The notes below the pieces were generated by a model. The model did not search any database and had not been told where the DNA came from. It was given only the letters and a program-made list of their open reading frames with translations. This document shows positions 55,514 to 64,000 of a DNA stretch of 64,000 nucleotides, one piece after another; positions within the stretch are counted from its first letter, which is position 1; every line of letters starts with the position of its first letter. The stretch comes from Dolomedes plantarius. Lineage: Eukaryota > Arthropoda > Arachnida > Araneae > Dolomedidae. The stretch is from the NCBI GenBank assembly GCA_907164885.2, contig OU015493.1, forward strand, positions 56,921,802 to 56,985,801, given 5' to 3'. The translations under genes were made by a program, and so were the position numbers.

Positions 55514-56255
55514 TCTATATATATAAAACGCGTAGGTATGCGGCACAAAAATCGACGATATTTCTACACCCCAAATGGCAACGGCTGCAACTACCCGATG
55601 TAAACATTAGCGGCTGGCCACAATTTTCAAGCTCGGGTCAACATGGATTTACGCAATGAAATCAGGAATGCTCGAAAGCGAGAAACACGATCCAGTGAAA
55701 ATTCGGAACAGTCTCAAGAAAGAAAGCGAAGAAGAAATAATTCATTAAGAAAGAGGCGTGAAAGAGAGCATAAATGATCGCGAAGTTAGGCTTAACCGTC
55801 GCCGGCATAGCAACCGACAGCCAGTAATAGTTTATCTTCTACACTACTTACTGAATTTTTACTCCATTTTATAAGCGAAGAAATTTTCGCAACAATTTAT
55901 TATTTGATGTGATTAAGTGTAGATATCTGAATTGTGAACAATAGTACATAAAGAGAGTGATGTAATCTACGCTATATTTTAGTACTTGCTGAATTTTTAC
56001 TCCATTTTTTAAGTAAAAAAAATTTCCCCAACTATTTCTTATTTGATGTAATGATAAAGTGAATATATCTTAATTTTGGAAAATAATATATACAAAGAGG
56101 GATGTAATTTATAAAATCATTGGTTTGGGGTTTTTCAGTCTTATCTTTAACTCTGTTCTGAAGTAATGGAAATTCCCATTTTTTAATCACGGTGTTTTAG
56201 AATCAGATGGATAGAGAATACCCCTTAACAACATATATTTCTAAGATGAATACCT
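55514..56255 (+). mobile_element. Helitron copy, 3' end truncated
   Basis: It begins TCTATATATATAAAACGCG after an A, the same 5' end as the minus-strand Helitron ending at 14911. It matches that copy for about 600 bp, then stops matching near 56235, before the terminal hairpin. A second Helitron in opposite orientation begins at 56256. Confidence 0.8.
55643..55777 (+). pseudogene. Start of a Helitron-encoded protein
   Basis: ATG 55643 to TGA 55775-55777 gives 44 codons beginning MDLRNEIRNARKRETRSSEN. It continues with arginine-rich repeats (SQERKRRRNN, SLRKRREREH). Short basic repeats of this kind are found at the N-terminus of Helitron proteins in arthropods. The Rep and helicase domains are absent. 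The equivalent start exists in the Helitron at 14209-14911 on minus (MDLRTEIENARKR, interrupted by an early stop), so both copies descend from a coding parent. The product, if made, would be a short basic peptide of no known role. Confidence 0.5.
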
Positions 56256-56896
56256 CTAGCTGAATACCCGTGCTTTGCTACGGAGTACATTCAAATTAAA
56301 TACAACGGTCAATGTATGCAATTAATTTGTATGTTTAATATCCATAAAACATATTAATTTGAATTAAATTCTTAAAAAACTTCCATCTCAATTTGTCTAG
56401 TGGTTAAATTTTGTCTTTTACCGTATTTAATATTTTTTGTCAATTTATTTCATTAATATGCACGCGACGCAAAATTAATTTAAGTATCACAAAAAGAAAA
56501 GAAACTACGTGATCATCATTTAATAAATTAAATTAAAAAAATTAATCTTTAAAAAATCGCCAAAAATCAGAAAATGGAGGTAAAGATGCGAAAAGATTTC
56601 ATTTGAAAGAAATTTTTATGACATTTCTCGTGATATAAATTTTATAACCCTCAAATTAATATTTTAAATGCAAATTTTAAAGAATGTTTCAAAAACAGCT
56701 TAAAATTTTTCTTTAAAAAATATAAGAGGAATTTTTCAAAAGTCTTTCTTAGTGCACCCCTACACTATAAGAAGAATCGCCATGCAAAATTTCAGCCTTT
56801 AGATCCCGTGGTTTGGTCTGTGCGTCATCTGTCAGTCAGTCAATCAGTCAGTCAATCAGTCATTCAGTCAGTTACGGAACTGTTTTTATATATAGA
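56256..56896 (-). mobile_element. Helitron, second family
   Basis: On minus it starts TCTATATATAAAAACAGTTC after an A. It carries (TGAC)n-type repeats (56828-56872) near the 5' end, and ends with a CCGT...ACGG hairpin followed by GTATTCAGCTAG. The 3' neighbour base is A, not the usual T, so the junction with the copy at 55514 may be imprecise. The interior matches 59645-60395. Confidence 0.8.
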
Positions 56897-57029
56897 TTAC
56901 AAACCGCCGAACGATTAGCCAAGAAATTGTTAAGGCCTGTTATTGGTTTAAAATATGTGAATGAGGGTAACGCTGACGCTGACGGATTCTATGTGAACAG
57001 GCCCTAACAGTCCATTATCTTTCTCTCCA

Positions 57030-57115
57030 GTAGTCGGGTCTCACTGCGACAACTCGGATTCGAACCCAGGTCTTTTAACGTCGACGCTGGCATTCTACCT
57101 CGCGAAATATCTAGG
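57030..57115 (-). repeat. tRNA-like SINE fragment
   Basis: On minus GGGTTCGAATCC (57056-57067) is a perfect B-box-like motif. The flanking CTACTGG sequence matches the remnant near 11660. The stems of a tRNA do not close, so it is not called a tRNA gene. Confidence 0.4.
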
Positions 57116-57229
57116 TGATATGATGAACTATCCTTTTTTACGAATTTCCTCCGTAGCATTAAAAATAATCTGTAACAACATATAAATATTTTTTCATACA
57201 TAGATATTTTTTCTAACAAATAAATCACT

Positions 57230-57755
57230 AGGTAAACGAAAGCAAAACATCGAATTTACTATTTTCTTCGAATAACATTGCCTTTTGTAAACGCACTGAT
57301 TTATACGTGTCATGGAGAACTGTCTGTTTATATTACAAACAAAATAAACAGCTTTCTCTTGTTAAAAGATTTTTTCTTGGGGGCACAATCCGGCATCGTT
57401 TGAACATTGATGCGAAAAGAAGGGGAGGGGGGGGGGGGGGAAGGTACAAAGGGAAGGACTCTCGCCATTGTTTTCCCGCCCCTAAAAGCATTCCATTGGC
57501 TGTTGAAAAGAGCAACAACAAATGGTCTTTTGTTTCGACCTAATGGACGAGACGCCCTTTTTGAACTCCTCTCGTATACAACGTTTTCCCGCCAAGGAGG
57601 TAAAAAGTTTTAAGAGTTAGTAAAATCCGGAGAGGCGAGGTATATGAGTGACTTTTGAGAGGTATTTCAGATGACTAATTTGAAACAGGGCAGCTGATAA
57701 ATTAAGGTGGTCCGGGACTTAATTAGCGCAGAGGTCTTAATTGACAGATTTAAGT
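57230..57755. other. Unique sequence with a poly-G run, no gene
   Basis: A G-rich run lies at about 57427-57440, with short overlapping frames only. It may be a regulatory island; nothing decisive. Confidence 0.25.
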
Positions 57756-57762
57756 TTCTACC

Positions 57763-58294
57763 CAGGGCCTTTTTATCGCATGGGCAAATCGGGACTTTGC
57801 CCAGGCCTCCCTGAGGCTAGGGGACCCCAACACTGCCCTCTTTAGCGTTCAAAATCTCCTTAACGATGTTTCTCAACACTAAAATAGATAGGGTGCCAGA
57901 TAAGTGAAAGTTTTTAATTTCGCTTTCTGCTTTAGGAAAAATGTACAACTTTAAGGTTGTATCAGACGTACAGCACAAGGTGAAAGGCGTTTTCAGTTTG
58001 ATGTGAAACATGTTTATGAATGCTCCATCTTATCAGCCATACACTGTAATAGCAATTATAGGACTCGCATGCAGGGTTGTTTGGTTAAAATCGTTATTTG
58101 AATCAAAATTTAAATCAAACGATTTTTTTTAAATCCTGATTTTTAACAATATTTCCTCACACGCTTGGTGTATGCACCTAGTATTTCTAATAGTATAGTC
58201 TATGGATAGTTCTTATTTTTATAAATGTTTGTAAGGGGTGGGGGCAAATAGTATCTTCCCAGGGGCCACCAGAGTTCATAATCGGGCCCTCTTG
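57763..58294 (-). mobile_element. hAT MITE copy B, inverted relative to 28163-28696
   Basis: It begins CAGGGCC and ends CGGGCCCTCTTG. TTTCTACC (57755-57762) and TTTCCACC (58295-58302) form a 7/8 target duplication. It aligns end to end with the reverse complement of copy A. Confidence 0.85.
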
Positions 58295-58302
58295 TTTCCA
58301 CC

Positions 58303-59644
58303 TCTCTCAACTTTGCCAAAAAATTCAAATAAAATATGTAATATATCAACGCTTGGTGACGTTTAACAGAGGGGGGGGGGGGATAATGAATTCAATCAGT
58401 AATAAATATCATGGTGAGTATTTGAAATCTCAACTCGAGTTTCATTTTATAGTTAGTATTTTATTATTTATTTTAATTACACGCACTTCGAGAGGCTTTT
58501 CTCCTTCAAATGTGTTTTTATATAATGACCCTTACGATATAAAAAAGACAGTCTGATAGCATGATCTTACAGTTTGCCTGACCAATTGCTCTATTTGCAT
58601 AATTTTTTCGTAGGAAATGTACACAGGAAATGTTTAAAAGTAGTTTGAGCTCAGGGCTCATTACAGTTCTATTTATGAACTTGAAAATTCCTCTTGAGAT
58701 TTTTTTTTTTCGCTGGGTTGAGGGGGGAGGGGGTAATTTTGGCTTCTGAAAAATATTTTCAGAAATTCAACCCTTAATTAGTGATTACGATTCATGTTTA
58801 ATTAAATATAACGAAAGAATGCTGTAGAAAATTTCAGGGAGACAGTCTGAAAGGAATTTTAGATTTATCCTTTAAGAGGTGTTAACGTGTGAGAATTTTT
58901 CATTGCGAAGTTAGTAGATTTAGCGTAGATTTAGCGGCATAAAAATGCATGTAGCAATCTAATAACTGTAGAAACATGCAATTTGTGTTATTTGATTCTA
59001 AAAGCTCTTTTAGTATGTTTTACGCTAAGAAAATGAAATTGTACTTATCTATGAGAATTTTGAATCTAGTACCCCTTAAATTCACTGGAAATTTTCATTT
59101 ATATATTATTGATTTAGATGACTGATAGCTTACACGTTTAAGGCATATATAAAATGCATCAGATATACATTTACTAGAGTGTTATATATTACATTTTCAA
59201 ACACATATTTGTCTTTTTAAAAGAACACGTTTTAATTATTTTAATTACCTCCTGTCTGTTTATTTATATAGATGTCTCCTATCAGAATGAAAAAAAGGGA
59301 ATCAGCATATAGTACTAATTTCGATGATTTCATTTTCGTGTATTTACATGGTTTAGACTTCTGCTAGTTTGTTAGTCTGTCGTTCGGTATTTTCTTGGCC
59401 TCTTGGAGTTGTGTAAAGAAATTTTTGTCGCATTGAGGCTGAATATTGAAACCAAACTTAAACATATTAAGTTGTTTCAGATTAATGGGATTGAAATCCG
59501 TTAGAGCATTTTCAGGAACTTTGGCTAGGAGACAACCAGGACAGAAAAAAAATCATAAATCGAGCAATTTTTAACTCATGCTCATAATTAACTTTGTATT
59601 GGCAATGTATTGGAGAACTTCTGCTCCTTTTGAAATATGAGAAA
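58303..59644. other. AT-rich sequence, no gene
   Basis: Contains a poly-G run at 58371-58382. No element ends were recognised. Confidence 0.4.
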
Positions 59645-59793
59645 CTAGCTGAATACCCGCACTTCGCTACGGAGTACATTCAAATTAAATACAACGGTCA
59701 ATGTATGCAATTAATGCCAAAAAATATATATATTTATAATAAATACATATATTTATAGTAAATACAACGATAAATGTATGCAATTGATGTAAA

Positions 59794-59825
<32 letters not shown>

Positions 59826-60395
59826 CAACAAAAAAAAAAAATGTAACGGATATTTTTAAAGACAAAATAATGTAGAAGAAAATATTCAAATTAAATACAA
59901 CGGTCAATGCATGCAATTAATTTGGATGTTCAATATCCATAAAACATACTAATTTGAATTAAATTCTTTAAAAAATTCCATCTCAATTAGTCTAGTGGTT
60001 AAATTTTATCTTTTGCGTATTTTAATATTTTTTTGTCAATTTATTTCGTTGTTATGCACGTGACGCAAAATTTATTTAAAGTATCACAAAAAGAAAAGAA
60101 ACCACGTGATCACTAATTAATAAATTAAATTCTAAAAATTAATCTTTAAAAATTCACCAAAAATCAGAAAATAGAGGTAGAGATTCGAAAAACATATCAT
60201 TTTAAAGAAATTTTTATGATCTTTCTCTTGATAAAAATTTTATAACCTTCAGGTTATTATTTCAAATGCAAACTTTATAAAAGTTACAAAAAAAAGCTTA
60301 TAAGTTTAATTTTAAAAAATCTAAGAAGAATTTTTGAAAAATCTTTCTTAGTCCACCCTTAAACTATAAGAAGAATGCAAATTTTCAACCCTTTA
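59645..60395 (-). mobile_element. Helitron, second family, 5' end missing
   Basis: The minus-strand 3' end is CCGTAGCGAAGTGCGGGTAT followed by TCAGCTAG and then T, a proper Helitron end. It matches 56256-56790. It stops before the (TGAC)n region, where a G-rich sequence begins. AT-rich expansions (59700-59900) are internal. Confidence 0.8.
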
Positions 60396-60840
60396 GGTGC
60401 AGCCATAGGCGTATCGTAGGAGGGGGGGGGGCGTGCCCCCCCAAACTTAACTTGAAATAAATTAAAACGTTATTAGAAGTTTAGTTAAAATCGGAAAATT
60501 GTAGAAAACTTTTAAAAAAGTTGGTTTTTTTCCGCTTTTTGAAACTGTGACACCAAAATTTCCGATTATGTCTTTAGCCTTAACGTAGTATTTAACAATG
60601 ATATGATCCATAACAAAAATTCGATAATATATTTTTTTTCTCATTTTATTTATATTATATATAATTTTCTCATTGTATAACTTTTGAGTACTACTGAAAC
60701 ATCAATTCTATTGCTATTCAATTTCAAAAATCATAATATTTCATATTTTAAGGACCGTTAGGAAGTCAATGCGCTGAAGAGGGCCCTAACTGAATTCAAT
60801 TTGTCAATAAAATGAACCCTACCCTACTATGAGGGGTCAC
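60396..60840. other. Possible hAT-like fragment
   Basis: CATAGGCGTATCGTAGG followed by a G run and GCGTGCCCCCCC looks like the left end of a common hAT MITE type. No right end or target duplication was found. It truncates the Helitron to its left. Confidence 0.3.
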
Positions 60841-61326
60841 TTATTGAACACTTCTGTTTCCTTTCTATATTACTTAGTATATTGTATATTACTAAGTCCT
60901 GTGGTATGGATTGAGTGCACCCTGTCAATCACTATTAAAAGTTGAGAGCAATCCCGCTTTTGGAATTATCTTCTCTCTACCAGGCTTGTCAGCTTTACCA
61001 TGCTGTGGAGTCCATAAAGCTAAAAAGGGTTCATGGCTGCTGGTATATATTGGAAGTGTATAAAATTCGTGGTATGTTGTTATCATTTGAGATGTTGATA
61101 GAGTTATTATTATTCAACTTGATTACAATGATGATAATCTTATTTCAGTTTTCCTTCACGTGTTAGTGTTCAGTTTCAACTTTTATGAATTTTTCATCGT
61201 TCATCGGAAAATGACATAGCTCTGCACCTCACTATGGATGTATTTATATTAAAAATACACCCCCTTTAGCTTTGTTTTGGGAAAATGATTGATGCAATTG
61301 TTTATGTTTTTTCGAATATATATATA
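60841..61326. other. AT-rich sequence, no gene
   Basis: Short frames only. Confidence 0.4.
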
Positions 61327-61480
61327 CAATCGAATATATATATCGGATCACATCGGGACGCGATCATTTTGGTCCTAATTACCGGCTGGCTAATAATATT
61401 AGCCTTATTCAATAGGATTTGTTTCGGTTCTTTAGGATTCGGTCCGATTAACCGGTGGTCCAATTAATCGGATTCGATTG
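61327..61480. mobile_element. Short TA-flanked MITE
   Basis: The left end CAATCGAATATATATATCGG and the right end (complement) CAATCGAATCCGATTAATTG are inverted. TA lies on the left, a (TG)n tract on the right. It is 154 bp long. Confidence 0.6.
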
Positions 61481-61512
61481 TGTGTGTATGTGTGTGTGTG
61501 TGTGTGTTTGTG
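61481..61512. repeat. (TG)n microsatellite
   Basis: TG repeat directly adjoining the MITE end. Confidence 0.9.
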
Positions 61513-62059
61513 TTTGTTTTATTTATAGCCTTCAGTCCATCACTAAAACTCTGTGCCCTGATTAAATGCAGCCAAAACGCTTGTAACAACTTTTGACTAA
61601 AGCTAAATATCCCATTTACGGGGGCAGAAAAAAACCTAAACTTAGTCACACTCGTGAGTATAAGGGCTGTAACTAATAAATGTGCAACGGGATTTAATGA
61701 ATCTGGAAAGAGGAAAAATAATTTTTTTGGACGATCTAATTGACCAGCGCACATTATATGGCAACAACAGTCATGGTTGTAGTAACAAAGCTATAAAATT
61801 GCAGTGAATGCATACAAGTGCTATTTTCGGTAAATACATTTTTAAGACCTATAATGAGTTTATACTTTCAATTTTTGTAAGGTGAGTTTACAGCCTTGGG
61901 GTGAATGGAAACATTTTCTGACAAAATTTTATGGGAGTGGGAGTTCAGGCCACAATTTAGCCACAGGCATTCCCGTTTAAATTTCTCAGTGTCTTTTTCA
62001 AATATATGACGAGGTTTTAAAATTTTGTTAGAAACTATCTCCATTCGTTATACTGTCTC
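61513..62059. other. AT-rich sequence, no gene
   Basis: Nothing recognised. Confidence 0.4.
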
Positions 62060-62830
62060 ACGTGCATATGCAGTTTATTACCTTTGAATTCCATAAGATC
62101 GAAATGAATCGAAAATGTTCAGATATGTGGGCAAGCAACTCGAAAGCTTATTCTAGTGGCTGCCTATTGCCATAAAGTTGCCGAGAATTTTTCCACAAAA
62201 AAAGACGAGATGAGTGTTGCAACCACGCCGTGACCCAAAGAATGTGATAACTAACGTCTCCCGCGACCCAGTACCAAAGTGGGTTTCAGTAGCAGCACCT
62301 GATAATTTCCTCCTCACCTAATCGTTAGTCATTACTCAAAGCCGAGATAAAACCCATTAAACACATGCATAAATGACTTTTCAAGGGGAAAAAAAAAGAG
62401 AGGAACATGCGGGTGGAGCGTAGTGGAGAGAGTATATGTACGTCCACAGACTGAAAACTCGACTATTTTTCTCGTGTTCCCTATCAGTGCAAGTCATTAG
62501 CCTTTTAGCCGAGGTGATTTGCAATCAATGAAAACACCGAACGCGATTCCTGGAGGTACCTAATTTCGAGGGGAGGAAATTATGGATTCCGTCATCCCCC
62601 CGCCTCCCTTTCGGAATTTCGTTCTTGCAGTAAATTATGGCGTCGTTAGCGAAGGCGGTCACCTTTTTGTTCGCATTTGTTTTCGCTTTGGGATGAATTC
62701 CTGGGCCCATACCGTGAAGGAGGCCCCCTATTTCGTCTTCGCGCCCTTAAACACAGAACCTAATCTAACGTTTTATCGGACCGTTGTGTGTTCGGGTAAG
62801 CACTTAAGATAAGTTTATATAATAGGGGAG
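62060..62830. other. Unique GC-richer island, possible regulatory element
   Basis: Non-repetitive sequence with several homeodomain- and CAD-like motifs (TGCATAAATG, AAATTATGG twice, GCAATCAATG). Overlapping short frames on both strands have no domain. Conservation would need a comparative genome. Confidence 0.3.
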
Positions 62831-64000
62831 CATTAAATGATAAGGTTTTCACTTTTTTTCCTGGCGGCAGAGAGTTGTTAACAAGATAGTGGGATTTTTA
62901 ATTACTGAACGGGGATCCCACCTGAGGAAGATTTGGGTGATTCACTTGATTTCATCACATGCAACTAACAACTTAGGAGAGTGCGGTGTATGGGCTGAGC
63001 AGCTTGCAGGCACAGTGGTGTGACCGCAAGGGATAGGTTACAATCAGTCCCTTCCCTAAGGGGCCTAACTTAGTAAAAAAAAGAAGATTTCAATGGTAAC
63101 TTTAAACTGAAACAGTCTCTTCCCAGAAACGAAAATTACTAATTCAAAAATGTTAAACCCCTCCCTTAAAAGTGATTGATTTTAGTTGCGCTACTGAGCA
63201 ATCAACATCCCTACGCATGCACCATTGACTACGGTTATCTCAACAATTATCACTATATATTGAATTGCAGCGCAACATATGCTCAAAGTATGTAAAAAAC
63301 CGTATTTGAAGCATAAAATATCTCCGTAATTTGGGGATAAGTAACCTAAATCCTTACATAGAAATCTTCGACTATTTTCCTGTGTGGGCCTGACAAAAAC
63401 TTCTGAGAGTAATTCGACTTGGATCTTCGAGGGAATCCAGGCCCTTATTCTTACCTAAGCTAACAAGGCTTGATCCGACGGCCCTAGATTTTAGAAGCGT
63501 CCCAAATCATTCTGTAACTATGTCTTAAAGTCATCTTACTGTTATTATTTTTTTAAGTTTTGGAGGCCAAGCTTATTTCTCTTATGGATTGAATATACTA
63601 AAATTGGATTATTTAAAATTTGTCTAAGCTTGAAATAATGAAAATATTTATATAAATAAGACTTACTAATGTGTGATTGCTGATAAAAGTGCATTTCATC
63701 ACCATAAAAAATTAAAAGTCAGTTAAAAAAATACTTTTGTATGTATGAGTAAAAAGTCTATAATATTGAAAAAATATTCATAATTCTGTATTTCCATTAT
63801 GAAATCTTTGAACTCGGACTGTCTTATGGGTCTTTGTACGGGATGAATTAAAACGGTCATTAAAACCTCGTAGTTTGGATTTTGAAAATAGCAGATTCGA
63901 TCTTTGCACAGATGCTATAGGTTCTCTTAATGAATTTTCTAGGTTCTATTACTAAAAATCCCTTTAATCTGGAAGATTTATGCCGAGATTCTTCTGCGAC
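62831..64000. other. AT-rich sequence, no gene
   Basis: No recognised element or coding region to the window end. Confidence 0.4.

Noticed and set aside
57030..57115. A functional tRNA gene on minus
   Set aside because: It has a perfect B box, but T-arm and acceptor pairing fail. It matches a SINE-like remnant near 11650.

Overview
The window looks like AT-rich animal nuclear DNA from an intergenic or gene-desert tract. It has long (TA)n, (CA)n and (AAAT)n microsatellites and many TA-targeting Tc1/mariner and pogo-type transposons. It also holds hAT elements with 8-bp target duplications (TSDs), Helitrons, tRNA-derived SINEs and solo LTRs. I found no convincing host protein-coding exon, rRNA or functional tRNA gene. 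The element mix and the transposase types suggest an arthropod, perhaps a chelicerate such as a spider. That placement is inference; the sequence does not prove it.

Layout. 1-12300: five solo LTRs plus one LTR fragment (276-800, 2771-3740, 4122-5020, 10030-10275, 10931-11531, 11717-12287). Two of the solo LTRs sit inside a degraded hAT element (2508-5470), and one of those holds a fold-back MITE. 12300-19475: few elements, a complete 703-bp Helitron (14209-14911) and several microsatellites. 19476-28700: a dense transposon pile-up. In order it holds a long-TIR mariner-like element, TA-rich repeat units, a pogo/Tigger remnant, a Tc1-like element one stop codon short of open, a SINE, and nested and neighbouring hAT elements. 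28700-38380: mostly unique sequence with several GC-richer, non-repetitive islands that could be cis-regulatory, plus small hAT and pogo MITEs. 38380-48500: two Tc1-like elements, two solo LTRs, a tandem array of ~700-bp units separated by (TA)n, one LTR retrotransposon with both LTRs but no pol, and an internally deleted Tc1 derivative. 48500-61500: two abutting TA-flanked elements, a Tc1 fragment, a hAT element, three Helitron copies and MITEs. 61500-64000: another unique GC-richer island and plain AT-rich sequence.

The window reads as layers of insertion rather than a set of cooperating genes. Paralogous empty sites and exact target duplications date some events relative to others. Five transposase frames are readable over most or all of their length or of the surviving DNA-binding half (19806-20906, 24199-25257, 38621-39663, 40975-42002, and 47810-48224 on minus). 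Each is broken by stops, a small frameshift or an internal deletion, so none is an intact gene in this copy. All motif, spacing and repeat statements come from reading the sequence by eye; no alignment or database search was run.
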